Assembly (NCBI RefSeq): GCF_002338065.1
Contig: NZ_DDHJ01000015.1
Span: forward strand, 124,001 to 188,000
Source of the DNA: Pseudomonas sp. UBA1879
GTDB lineage: Bacteria; Pseudomonadota; Gammaproteobacteria; Pseudomonadales; Pseudomonadaceae
Reading direction: 5' to 3'
Length of the DNA stretch: 64,000 nucleotides
A model generated the notes under the pieces. It was not told the origin of the DNA. It saw nothing but the letters and a program-made list of their open reading frames with translations, and did not search any database. Each line of letters begins with the position of its first letter. Within the stretch, counting starts at the first letter, position 1. This document shows, piece by piece, positions 24,851 through 32,868 of the stretch. Position numbers and translations under genes: made by a program.

Positions 24851-25918
24851 TCAGAGGCTGGAACGGCCAACGACCTGCAAGGCCATGTGTTCCAGCAGCG
24901 CGTTCATATGGATGAACGGGGCGAAGCGTTTGTCCTGGGTCTGGCCGTGGAAAAACCGGTAGTAAATCTGCTGGACGATACCGGCCAGGCGGAACAGCCC
25001 GTAGGTGTAGTAGAAATCGAAGTTGTCGATGCGAATCCCGGACCGTTCGGCGTAATACGCCACGAACTGCTCGCGGGTCAGCATGCCCGGTGCGTGGCTG
25101 GGTTGGCGGCGCATGAGCTGGACCGGTGCAGGGTCGTCGGCCTGAATCCAGTACGCCAGGCTGTTGCCGAGGTCCATCAGCGGGTCGCCCAGCGTCGTCA
25201 ATTCCCAGTCCAGCACGCCGATGATCTGCATCGGGTTCTCGGGGGACAGAATCACGTTGTCGAAGCGGTAATCGTTATGCACCAGGCTGGAGGTCGGGTG
25301 ATCGGCCGGCTTTTTGTCGTCGAGCCAGCGGGCGACCTTTTCCCAGCTTGGCGCGTCCGGGGTGCGGGCTTTTTCGTAGCGCTCCGCCCAGCCGCGAATC
25401 TGCCGCTCGACATAACCCTGAGGCTTGCCCAGATCGCCCAGCCCGCAGGCGGTGTAATCCACCTGATGCAAGTCCACCAGTTTGTCGATGAAGCTTTTGC
25501 ACAGCGCTTCGGTCTGCGCCGCGTCGAAGTTCAGCTCGGCCGGCAGCTCGGCGCGCAGGATGATGCCTTTGACACGCTCCATCACGTAGAACTCGGCGCC
25601 GATTATCGTTTCGTCGGTGCAGTGCACATAGGCCCTGGGGCAATAGGGGAAGGCGTCTTTCAGTTGGTTGAGAATGCGAAATTCGCGGCCCATGTCGTGG
25701 GCGCTTTTTGCTTTATGGCCGAAGGGCGGACGGCGAAGAACGAACTCCTGCTCGGGGTACTTCAGCAGGTAGGTCAGGTTCGATGCGCCACCGGGAAACT
25801 GGCTGATCTGCGCAGAGCCGCTCAGGCCCGGAATGTGAGCCTTGAGGTATGGGTCGATCGACGCCGCGTCGAGTTCTTCGCCGGATCGAACCTGGGTGGA
25901 CTGGTCGGTGAGCGCCAT
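24851..25918 (-). CDS. APH-like phosphotransferase family protein (ACAD10/11-type)
   Basis: A 355-residue aminoglycoside-phosphotransferase-fold protein. The catalytic loop is LVHNDYRFDNVILS and the metal-binding Asp lies in IGVLDWELTTLGDPLMDLG. The N-terminal region GGASNLTYLLKYPEQEFVLRRPP resembles the kinase domain fused to acyl-CoA dehydrogenase in ACAD10/11, enzymes that process 4-hydroxy fatty acyl groups. Bacterial homologues usually sit beside an acyl-CoA dehydrogenase gene, and none is seen here. An antibiotic-resistance role is unlikely. Confidence 0.86.
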   Translation of the reverse strand: MALTDQSTQVRSGEELDAASIDPYLKAHIPGLSGSAQISQFPGGASNLTYLLKYPEQEFVLRRPPFGHKAKSAHDMGREFRILNQLKDAFPYCPRAYVHCTDETIIGAEFYVMERVKGIILRAELPAELNFDAAQTEALCKSFIDKLVDLHQVDYTACGLGDLGKPQGYVERQIRGWAERYEKARTPDAPSWEKVARWLDDKKPADHPTSSLVHNDYRFDNVILSPENPMQIIGVLDWELTTLGDPLMDLGNSLAYWIQADDPAPVQLMRRQPSHAPGMLTREQFVAYYAERSGIRIDNFDFYYTYGLFRLAGIVQQIYYRFFHGQTQDKRFAPFIHMNALLEHMALQVVGRSSL

Positions 25919-26071
25919 GCGTATCCCTGTTGGTTATTCTGGAGGGTCAGGATCATTGGCTAATCTAATGCGCGGCCCGTTTGCCGGACAAGCCGTGAGG
26001 GGGTGTTATTGGCGGGCGTGTTACGCGTCGATCAGTGGCCTTGATCCGCAGTGCCCAGAATCCCAGGCGCA

Positions 26072-26100
26072 CAAAAAACCGAAGCCCGGGGACTTCGGTT
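26072..26100 (-). terminator. Intrinsic terminator after the SCP2 gene
   Basis: On the minus strand an 8-bp stem (AACCGAAG / CTTCGGTT) with a GC-rich loop is followed by TTTTTT, 45 nt after the SCP2-gene stop. It should end the histidine phosphatase–SCP2 transcript and separates it from the APH-like gene. Confidence 0.82.
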
Positions 26101-26144
26101 GGGCGCGATTTTTAAAGTGGCGCCTGTAGGCGCGCGCAGCGGCC

Positions 26145-26459
26145 TTACGACGGAAACAGATCGCTCAGTTTCATCGCCAGCATCATGTCGCCTTCAGCGC
26201 GCAGCTTGCCGGCCATGAACGCCTGCATGCCATCGGTTTCGCCGCTGACGATGCCTTCCAGGGTTTCGCCGTCCATGACCAGCGTCACTTGGGCGTCAGG
26301 GTTTTCGCCTTCCTGCAGCTCGCAGGTCTTGTCCTTGACGATCAGCGAGAAGTTTTTGGTGTCGTCGATACGGAAACCGAACACCAGGTCCAGGCCCGCA
26401 GCGGCTTCCGGGTTGAACTTGGCTTTCATGGCTTGTACGGCGTCGGCTACGGAGGTCAT
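26145..26459 (-). CDS. SCP2 sterol-binding domain protein
   Basis: A 104-residue single-domain SCP2 protein. It has the alternating-strand region FGFRIDDTKNFSLIVKDKTCELQ and the C-terminal SGETDGMQAFMAGKLRAEGDMMLAMKLSDLF, which forms the lipid tunnel. Such proteins bind acyl-CoA or other hydrophobic ligands in the cytoplasm. It lies 57 nt after the histidine phosphatase gene and before a terminator. No signal peptide is present. Confidence 0.9.
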   Translation of the reverse strand: MTSVADAVQAMKAKFNPEAAAGLDLVFGFRIDDTKNFSLIVKDKTCELQEGENPDAQVTLVMDGETLEGIVSGETDGMQAFMAGKLRAEGDMMLAMKLSDLFPS

Positions 26460-26516
26460 GGGGTCATCCTTTTATATGAGTGATTGCAGGCACCTTGCGG
26501 GTGCGATTGGCCGGGC

Positions 26517-27227
26517 TCAACGGTAGGTGATGAGCTCCGGCACCTTCATCAGTTGCAAGTGCGCGAGACTGTTGAAGGAAGCCAGCGACACCTCGCGCCC
26601 CTTGAATTTCAGGTGGTTGAGCGAGGTGTTGACGATTTGCCAGTTGAGTTCGAACGCCTGAGTCGCAGGCATCCGGGTAATCAGGTGGAGCAGGGCGGTG
26701 ATGGTGCCGCCGGACGTGAACACGGCGATGCGGTCGTGGTGGCTGGCGCTGTCGAGAATCCGGTCGAGTCCCGCTTTGACCTGTTCGACGAACGCCAGCC
26801 AGCTCTGCAGCGCCGGGGTGTCGTGCTCGCCCCCCAGCCAACGGCCCACAATCAATGCGAACAGGCGTTGGAATTCAGCGCGGTTTTGGCCGGCATTGCG
26901 CATGACCTCCAGCGCCTCCGGCTCCTCGGTCAACATGGCAGGGAGCAGGGCGCGGATCACCGCTTCGGCGTCGAATTCATTGAACGCGGCATCGGTTTCC
27001 AATGCGGGAGTGATCAACCCTGCAGCGTCCATTTGAGCCAGCGCCGTTTCGGCGGTGTGGCGTTGACGAAACAGGTTGCCGGACAGGCAGCGATCGAACG
27101 TCAGGCCCAGCTGTGAGAGGTGCGCGCCGAGCACTTCAGCCTGGCGATAACCGATCGGTGACAGAACGTCATAATCGTCCGCACCAAAGGAGGCCTGGCC
27201 ATGTCGTATCAGATAGATGCTGCCCAC
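26517..27227 (-). CDS. Histidine phosphatase family protein
   Basis: A 236-residue phosphoglycerate-mutase-like enzyme. The phospho-accepting His lies in IYLIRHGQASF (about residues 4–14) and the second catalytic His region reads RIAVFTSGGTITALLHL, where the usual HGG is replaced by TSGG. That change at the second site is notable and may lower or alter activity. It heads the series with the SCP2 gene. The substrate is unknown. Confidence 0.85.
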   Translation of the reverse strand: MGSIYLIRHGQASFGADDYDVLSPIGYRQAEVLGAHLSQLGLTFDRCLSGNLFRQRHTAETALAQMDAAGLITPALETDAAFNEFDAEAVIRALLPAMLTEEPEALEVMRNAGQNRAEFQRLFALIVGRWLGGEHDTPALQSWLAFVEQVKAGLDRILDSASHHDRIAVFTSGGTITALLHLITRMPATQAFELNWQIVNTSLNHLKFKGREVSLASFNSLAHLQLMKVPELITYR

Positions 27228-27430
27228 GTCCGCGTCGTCCCGGTACGTTGAAGGTGCAGCGAGGTTATGAGGACCAGACCAGATCTGTCAATGAAAAAAC
27301 ATACGTTCGTTTGAATCGATTAACAGTCATGATCTTTGGTGGTTGTGTCGCTGGTTTGGCGCCGGGAGCGTCGGTATGCTGGGTCATTCGCGATCCCGTC
27401 CCGGATCAGACGTACAGGTAAGGAGTTTCT

Positions 27431-28453
27431 GTGGAGTTTATGTTCGATTACGCCAGCTTTCTGGCAAAGACCGTCACGGTGGTGGTCGCGATCGTCGTCG
27501 TGCTGGTGGTCATTGCGTCGATGCGTGGCCGGGGCCGTCGTGGTGGCGGGGGTCAGTTGCACGTGACCAAGCTCAACGATTTCTACAAAGGCCTGCGTGA
27601 CCGCCTCGAAGGCTCGCTGCTGGACAAGGCCCGGCTCAAGGCGCTGCGTAAAGCCCAGGCTAAAGAGCTGAAGAAGGATAAGAAGCAGCCGGTGGTGAAA
27701 CCCCGGGTCTACGTGCTGGATTTCGACGGCGACATCAAGGCGTCCGCCACTGAAAGCATGCGCCATGAGATCACTGCGTTGCTAACGCTGGCGACGGACA
27801 AGGATGAAGTGGTCCTGCGCCTGGAAAGCGGCGGCGGCATGGTTCACAGCTACGGCCTTGCGTCGTCGCAACTGGCGCGGATTCGTCAGGCGGGCATTCC
27901 GCTGACCATCTGCATCGACAAGGTCGCGGCGAGCGGCGGCTACATGATGGCCTGTATCGGCAACCGCATCATCAGTGCGCCGTTCGCTGTCTTGGGTTCG
28001 ATTGGCGTGGTGGCGCAGCTGCCGAACGTCAATCGCTTGCTCAAAAAGCACGACATTGATTTTGAAGTGCTGACGGCGGGCGAATACAAGCGCACATTGA
28101 CGGTCTTCGGTGAAAACACCGAGAAAGGCCGCGAGAAATTTCAACAAGACCTCGACATCACTCACGAGCTGTTCAAGAACTTCGTCGCCAGCTACCGTCC
28201 GCAATTGCAGATCGACGAAGTCGCTACGGGTGAAGTCTGGTTAGGCATGGCGGCCAAGGACAAGCAACTGGTAGATGAACTGAAAACCAGCGACGAGTAT
28301 CTGGCCGACAAGGCCAAAACCGCCGAGGTCTTCCACCTGCATTACGCCGAGCGCAAGAGTTTGCAGGAGCGCGTGGGCCTGGCGGCGAGTGGGTCCGTGG
28401 ACCGGCTGGTGACGGGGTGGTGGAGCAAGTTGACGCAGCAGCGATTCTGGTAA
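27431..28453 (+). CDS. sohB: Inner-membrane serine protease SohB (S49 family)
   Basis: A 340-residue S49 peptidase. One N-terminal membrane segment (about 10–28, SFLAKTVTVVVAIVVVLVVIA) is followed by a basic linker and the protease domain, with catalytic Ser in DKVAASGGYMMACIG and Lys in LTAGEYKRTLT. The GTG at 27431 is chosen because AGGAG at 27421–27425 lies 5 nt before it; the ATG at 27440 would be 14 nt away. SohB relates to signal-peptide peptidase SppA and is thought to degrade periplasmic or membrane peptides. A strong terminator follows. Confidence 0.92.
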   Translation: MEFMFDYASFLAKTVTVVVAIVVVLVVIASMRGRGRRGGGGQLHVTKLNDFYKGLRDRLEGSLLDKARLKALRKAQAKELKKDKKQPVVKPRVYVLDFDGDIKASATESMRHEITALLTLATDKDEVVLRLESGGGMVHSYGLASSQLARIRQAGIPLTICIDKVAASGGYMMACIGNRIISAPFAVLGSIGVVAQLPNVNRLLKKHDIDFEVLTAGEYKRTLTVFGENTEKGREKFQQDLDITHELFKNFVASYRPQLQIDEVATGEVWLGMAAKDKQLVDELKTSDEYLADKAKTAEVFHLHYAERKSLQERVGLAASGSVDRLVTGWWSKLTQQRFW

Positions 28454-28471
28454 CACAGCACGCTTCATTGC

Positions 28472-28559
28472 TGTGGGAGCCGGCTTGCTGGCGAAAGCGA
28501 CGGGGCAGCACCATCGCAGTGTCTGGTGCACAGCATTCGCCAGCAAGCCGGCTCCCACA
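28472..28559. repeat. REP inverted repeat
   Basis: Perfect 24-nt arms (28472–28495 and 28536–28559) of the GTGGGAGCCGGCTTGCTGGC family lie between the convergent sohB and DUF934 genes, just before a terminator. Confidence 0.9.
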
Positions 28560-28598
28560 AACAGTGTGTCAGCGCGGGGTGTGGTGCCAGCCCTAAAC

Positions 28599-28634
28599 AA
28601 AAAGCCCCGGCTTCTCACGAAACCGGGGCTTTTT
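28599..28634. terminator. Bidirectional intrinsic terminator
   Basis: The stem AAAAAGCCCCGG / CCGGGGCTTTTT with a short loop gives a T-tract on both strands. It lies between the converging ends of sohB and the DUF934 gene and can serve both. Confidence 0.92.
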
Positions 28635-28657
28635 GTTGCGCGGCTTTCAGCGGCGAT

Positions 28658-29152
28658 TCAACGACGACGGAACAGTGGCAAAGGCTCATCGGCGGCGGCC
28701 TGATAGGTCACCGAGAAGTCTTTCAGGCTGTCCAGTGCTTCGTACGGGTCTTTGTCCGCGCGGATCGCAAAGGCATCGAAACCGCAGCGACGCAGGTAGA
28801 ACAGCTGATCGCGCAACACATCGCCAATCGCCCGCAGTTCGCCCTTGAAGCCGTAGCGGTCCCGCAGCAAACGTGCGTTGGAGTAGCTGCGGCCGTCGGT
28901 GAACGCCGGGAAGTTCAGGGCGATGACCTGAAACTGACTAACGTCGTCGCCAATTTCCTCGGCTTCTTCGTCAGCGTCCAGCCACACGCCGAGGCCGCCG
29001 TCGCGGGCCTTGAGTGCGTGCGCATGTTCACGCCACAGGGCCAAGGGAACGATCAGGTCATCGCAGTTGGACAGCCCGTCCAGAGGGGTGTCCTTCGGCA
29101 GCAAGTGCCAGGTCTCGTCGATGACCTCGTTGTTCTTAATGATTCGCTGCAT
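28658..29152 (-). CDS. DUF934 family protein linked to assimilatory sulfite reductase
   Basis: A 164-residue protein of the DUF934 family, found almost always after a CysI-type sulfite reductase gene in Pseudomonas and relatives. Conserved stretches include LPLDGLSNCDDLIVPLALW-like sequence near residues 20–45 and a C-terminal FDAFAIRADKDPYEAL. The ATG at 29152 overlaps the cysI stop by 17 nt, implying coupled translation. The molecular role is not established; the tight linkage suggests a helper of sulfite reductase. Confidence 0.88.
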   Translation of the reverse strand: MQRIIKNNEVIDETWHLLPKDTPLDGLSNCDDLIVPLALWREHAHALKARDGGLGVWLDADEEAEEIGDDVSQFQVIALNFPAFTDGRSYSNARLLRDRYGFKGELRAIGDVLRDQLFYLRRCGFDAFAIRADKDPYEALDSLKDFSVTYQAAADEPLPLFRRR

Positions 29153-30794
29153 AGACGCGCTCCTTGAAAGGGTCGATGCCAATACGCTGATACGTGTCGA
29201 TGAAGCGCTCGTCTTCGTTGCGTTTTTCGACGTAGACGTTGATCAGCTTCTCGATGACATCCGGCATGGCGTCCTGTGCGAACGACGGGCCAAGGATCTT
29301 GCCCAGGCTTGCGTCACGGCTGGCGCTGCCACCCAGAGACACCTGGTAGAACTCTTCGCCTTTCTTGTCGACGCCCAGGATGCCGATATGGCCAACGTGG
29401 TGGTGGCCACAGGCGTTCATGCAGCCGGAGATGTTCAAGTCCAGCTCCCCGATGTCGAACAGGTAGTCGAGGTCGTCGAAACGGCGCTGGATGGATTCCG
29501 CGATCGGGATCGACTTGGCATTGGCCAGCGAGCAGAAATCGCCGCCAGGGCAGCAGATGATGTCGGTCAGCAGGCCGATGTTCGGTGTCGCAAACCCTTG
29601 CTCACGCAGCTCGCCCCACATCGCGAACAACTGGCTTTGCTCGACGTCCGCCAGAATGATGTTCTGCTCGTGGGACGTGCGCAACTGGCCGAAGCTGTAG
29701 CGGTCGGCCAAGTCGGCGATACCGTCCAGTTGCTTGTCGGTGACGTCGCCAGGGGCCACGCCGGTGGGTTTCAGCGACAGGGTCACAGCGGCGTAGCCCG
29801 GCTTTTTATGGGCCAGAACGTTACGCGAGCGCCAGCGGGCAAAACCCGGGTGTTGCTGATCGAGCTGGGCCAGTTCCGCGCTGTGATCGGCGAGGGTCTT
29901 GTATTCAGGGTCGACGAAGTGCTTGGCGATGCGGTGGACTTCGGCTTCGGTCAGTGTGGTCTGGCCGCCACGCAGGTGGGCCATTTCCGCTTCGACCTTC
30001 TCGGCGAAGACTTCAGGCGTCAGCGCCTTGACCAGAATCTTGATCCGCGCCTTGTACTTGTTGTCGCGACGGCCATAGCGGTTGTACACACGCAGAATGG
30101 CGTCGAGGTAGCTCAGCAGGTCCTGCCATGGCAGGAATTCATTGATGAACGCACCGACCACGGGCGTACGACCCAGACCACCGCCCACCAGCACGCGGAA
30201 GCCCAGTTCGCCCGCCGCGTTCTTCACTGGTTCAAGGCCAATGTCATGGACTTCGATGGCGGCACGGTCGGACGTCGAGCCGTTGATCGCGATCTTGAAC
30301 TTGCGGGGCAGATAGGCAAATTCCGGGTGGAAGGTCGTCCACTGACGAACGATCTCGCACCAGGGGCGCGGGTCAACCAGCTCGTCGGCAGCGACGCCGG
30401 CGAATTGGTCCGTGGTGACGTTGCGCAGGCAGTTACCGCTGGTCTGGATGGCGTGCATTTGCACGGTGGCCAGCTCGGCGAGGATGTCAGGAATGTCTTC
30501 CAGCGCGGGCCAGTTGAACTGCACGTTCTGGCGGGTGCTGATGTGCGCGTAGCCCTTGTCGTAGTCGCGGGCGATTTTCGCCAGCATCCGTGTCTGACGC
30601 GAGGTCAGTTGGCCGTAAGGCACCGCGACGCGCAGCATCGGCGCGAAGCGCTGAATGTAGAGGCCGTTTTGCAGGCGGAGCGGGCGGAACTCTTCTTCAC
30701 TGAGCTCGCCGGCCAGATAGCGGCGGGTCTGGTCGCGGAACTGCTTGACGCGGTCCTCGACGATCCGCTGATCGTACTCGTCGTATACGTACAT
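29136..30794 (-). CDS. cysI: Sulfite reductase hemoprotein CysI
   Basis: A 552-residue siroheme/4Fe-4S reductase that converts sulfite to sulfide for cysteine synthesis. The two ferredoxin-like halves are visible, the first with YAHISTRQNVQFNWP. The cluster ligands lie in CCPGGDFCSLANAKS and NISGCMNACGHHHVGHIG. The ATG at 30794 (MYVYDEYDQRIVEDR) matches the family start; a longer frame upstream has no homology. It overlaps the DUF934 gene by 17 nt. No flavoprotein subunit gene is adjacent, as is usual for the ferredoxin-dependent type in Pseudomonas. Confidence 0.93.
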   Translation of the reverse strand: MYVYDEYDQRIVEDRVKQFRDQTRRYLAGELSEEEFRPLRLQNGLYIQRFAPMLRVAVPYGQLTSRQTRMLAKIARDYDKGYAHISTRQNVQFNWPALEDIPDILAELATVQMHAIQTSGNCLRNVTTDQFAGVAADELVDPRPWCEIVRQWTTFHPEFAYLPRKFKIAINGSTSDRAAIEVHDIGLEPVKNAAGELGFRVLVGGGLGRTPVVGAFINEFLPWQDLLSYLDAILRVYNRYGRRDNKYKARIKILVKALTPEVFAEKVEAEMAHLRGGQTTLTEAEVHRIAKHFVDPEYKTLADHSAELAQLDQQHPGFARWRSRNVLAHKKPGYAAVTLSLKPTGVAPGDVTDKQLDGIADLADRYSFGQLRTSHEQNIILADVEQSQLFAMWGELREQGFATPNIGLLTDIICCPGGDFCSLANAKSIPIAESIQRRFDDLDYLFDIGELDLNISGCMNACGHHHVGHIGILGVDKKGEEFYQVSLGGSASRDASLGKILGPSFAQDAMPDVIEKLINVYVEKRNEDERFIDTYQRIGIDPFKERVYAANH

Positions 30795-31122
30795 GGTGGT
30801 CCTGTTCTCAGGCGGTTCACTGCTGTCCGGACGATCTGAGAGGCGATGCGACGCCGCCTGCATTCAGGGTGTCCCGACAAATCTGCGCGCACGGTCGCGC
30901 AGCCTCCAACGAGGCCGGGCGGAGGTTACCAGTTTGTGGATATGCGCAAAAGTGATGTTTGAATATAAGCAAAGAACCGAACGTGCTAAGCGCTTCGTCA
31001 GTTGGCGATGCCCACACTTGTGATGAGGGAAAGCCTCGACTTTACTCAGTTCAACGCCGGGGTCAACCGTTGCCGGCGCGCGTGTCCTGCAATCAGCCAT
31101 AAGACCGACAAGAGGCGATGCA
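30795..31122. other. Intergenic region upstream of cysI
   Basis: A 328-nt gap between divergent genes that should hold the cysI promoter. An AT-rich stretch lies around 30940–30980, but I could not identify -35/-10 boxes or a CysB site with confidence. No gene is seen. Confidence 0.45.
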
Positions 31123-31239
31123 ATGAGGAATCACCACCCTAAAACTGCCAAGTCCGACAGCCATGTGGATGCCTGGGCCATCTTCTTTATCATCGTGCTT
31201 GTCGTGGGGGCCGCGATTTTCTGGGGCACTCACCAATAG
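31123..31239 (+). CDS. Small single-pass membrane protein (38 residues)
   Basis: ATG at 31123 to TAG at 31239 encodes 38 residues: a polar, basic N-terminus MRNHHPKTAKSDSHVDAW and one hydrophobic helix AIFFIIVLVVGAAIFW, then GTHQ. The layout suggests a small inner-membrane protein with a short external tail. An AGAGGCG sequence lies about 5 nt before the ATG. No family is recognised. The clean helix and the ribosome site support it as real. Confidence 0.6.
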   Translation: MRNHHPKTAKSDSHVDAWAIFFIIVLVVGAAIFWGTHQ

Positions 31240-31352
31240 CGCCAAGACCTTCGCCGAGGCGGTGGGCACAACTTTAGCCAAGCGTTGCCGATAAGGTATA
31301 AGCAGGCCTGTGCAGGTCGTCTGCATACTTTTGGCGTTGAGGCTCGGTGTCC

Positions 31353-32441
31353 ATGATCAGGTGTTTCAGTGGCTGCCTCGTCGGCGTCGCAGGTTGGCTA
31401 TGGCTGGGCGGTGCCTGGGCCGCGTCAGTGGTGTTTCTCAATCCGGGATCGGCGCCCGATCCGTACTGGAGCAGCTATTCGCGCTTCATGCAGGCGGCGG
31501 CTCAGCGCTTGGGCATGGACCTGACCCTTTATTACACCGACCGCGACACGCGCACGTTGCTGACCCTGGCGCGCAACGTGTTGCAGGGCAGCCCGCGCCC
31601 GGATTACCTGGTGTTCTCCAACGAGCTGAATGTGGCGCCGGAAGTCCTTCGCCTGTCGCTGGGCAGCGGGGTGAAGCTGCTGGCGGTGAACAACACGTTG
31701 ACCGACGACCAACTGAGCATCCTTGGCGACCTGCCCAGCCGCTATCCGGACTTCCTCGGCAGTGTGGTGGCCAATGACGACGAGGGCGGCTATCTGGTCG
31801 CCAAGCGCTTGATCGAGTCCTATCCCCCCGCGCGGCCCGGGGAAACCATCGACATGCTGGCGTTCTCGGGTACCAACAGCACGCCGGTGTCCTTGCAGCG
31901 CGAACGCGGCCTCTATCGTGCGCTGGCCGAGCACCCGGAAATACGCCTGCGGCAGATCGTCCTCGGCGGCTGGCGTCGGGACCGTGCCTACGAACAGGCG
32001 CAAGTGCTGCTCAAGCGTTACCCGAACGTGCACCTCATCTGGACGGCGAGCGATCAGATGGCCTTCGGCGTCATCGATGCTGTGCGTGAAGCCGGCAAGC
32101 AACCGGGCAAAGATGTTTTGCTCGGTACCATCAACGATTCAACAGCGGCTTTGCAGGCCCTGCTGGAGGGGCAGCTAAGCGTGGTCGCGGGCGGACATTT
32201 CACGTTGGGCGGCTGGGCACTGGTGCTGCTGAACGATTACGACCGCACCGATCCACCTGCCCGTCAGCCTGTCGGCGCGTGGATCGTTCGGGCGATGCAG
32301 ATCAGGGAACGCCGAGACAGTGTGCACTTCATGCAGGTCAATGCCCGCGACGACTACGACATTGACGTGAGAGCGTTTGTCGGTGGCCACAGCCCGGCAG
32401 GCGTAACGTACCCCTTCGTGCGGCTGGAAACGTCGAAATGA
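31353..32441 (+). CDS. Periplasmic sugar-type binding protein (LacI/RbsB-like fold), orphan
   Basis: A 362-residue protein with a signal peptide (about 1–22, ending GGAWA) and a type 1 periplasmic-binding fold. Recognisable stretches are SVVFLNPGSAPDPYW, ESYPPARPGETIDMLAFSGTNSTPVSLQRERG and HLIWTASDQMAFGVIDAVREAGKQPGKDVLLGTIN. The ATG at 31353 has GAGG about 10 nt upstream; a GTG two codons earlier is also possible. No permease or ATPase gene is adjacent. It may feed a distant transporter or act as the sensor partner of a membrane signalling protein. Confidence 0.83.
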   Translation: MIRCFSGCLVGVAGWLWLGGAWAASVVFLNPGSAPDPYWSSYSRFMQAAAQRLGMDLTLYYTDRDTRTLLTLARNVLQGSPRPDYLVFSNELNVAPEVLRLSLGSGVKLLAVNNTLTDDQLSILGDLPSRYPDFLGSVVANDDEGGYLVAKRLIESYPPARPGETIDMLAFSGTNSTPVSLQRERGLYRALAEHPEIRLRQIVLGGWRRDRAYEQAQVLLKRYPNVHLIWTASDQMAFGVIDAVREAGKQPGKDVLLGTINDSTAALQALLEGQLSVVAGGHFTLGGWALVLLNDYDRTDPPARQPVGAWIVRAMQIRERRDSVHFMQVNARDDYDIDVRAFVGGHSPAGVTYPFVRLETSK

Positions 32442-32453
32442 GTGGTGTCGTCG

Positions 32454-32657
32454 GTTGAGCGCGAAATACAGCACCCGTTGCACGATGCCCAGCAGCCCCA
32501 GCGGGAACATTGCGGCAAAGGCGATGCCCATGATCACCCAATGCGACGGCTTGGCCTAGGTAAAATCCCGCGCGCGGTGCTTGTGGTTGTGCACCCCGAA
32601 CCTCGCGGCCATGACGCTGTGCAGCCTCTGCCAAAAGGTGGGCGGCTTGGGGGGCAT
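32454..32657 (-). pseudogene. DUF2970 gene interrupted by an in-frame amber codon
   Basis: On the minus strand the ATG at 32657 begins MPPKPPTFWQRLHSVMAARFGV and reaches RARDFT, then TAG at 32558–32556. In the same frame the sequence continues AKPSHWVIMGIAFAAMFPLGLLG and a hydrophobic helix to about 32454. DUF2970 proteins normally read through this junction (RDFxxGKPSHF followed by one membrane helix). A Gln codon CAG changed to TAG would explain it. No stop follows the helix: the frame runs on into the end of the convergent binding-protein gene. This points to decay rather than a start-site error. Confidence 0.7.
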
Positions 32658-32751
32658 CGGGGTGATGGGGTGAGTGGTTGGATGGGGTGTCCATGTTCGC
32701 TCCAGCGCCTGTGAAGGCCTGAAGAAAGCAGAGTCGCAAAATGACGGATGA

Positions 32752-32847
32752 CCCTGTGGGAGCCGGCTTGCTGGCGAAGGCGTCGAGTCAGTCAATTTCT
32801 CATTGCCTGATGTATCGCATTCGCCAGCAAGCCGGCTGCCATAGGGT
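32752..32847. repeat. REP inverted repeat
   Basis: Arms of the GTGGGAGCCGGCTTGCTGGCGA family at about 32752–32777 and 32821–32846, with one mismatch (CTGCC for CTCCC), lie between metH and the DUF2970 remnant. Confidence 0.85.
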
Positions 32848-32868
32848 TAGCGCATGGCAGGCGACCCT

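Noticed and set aside
24851..25918. An aminoglycoside resistance phosphotransferase
   Set aside because: Overall sequence and neighbours fit the ACAD10/11-type kinase family involved in lipid metabolism, not drug resistance.
29010..30839. A 609-codon open frame opposite cysI
   Set aside because: It is antisense to a gene with clear siroheme and Fe-S motifs and shows no family signature.
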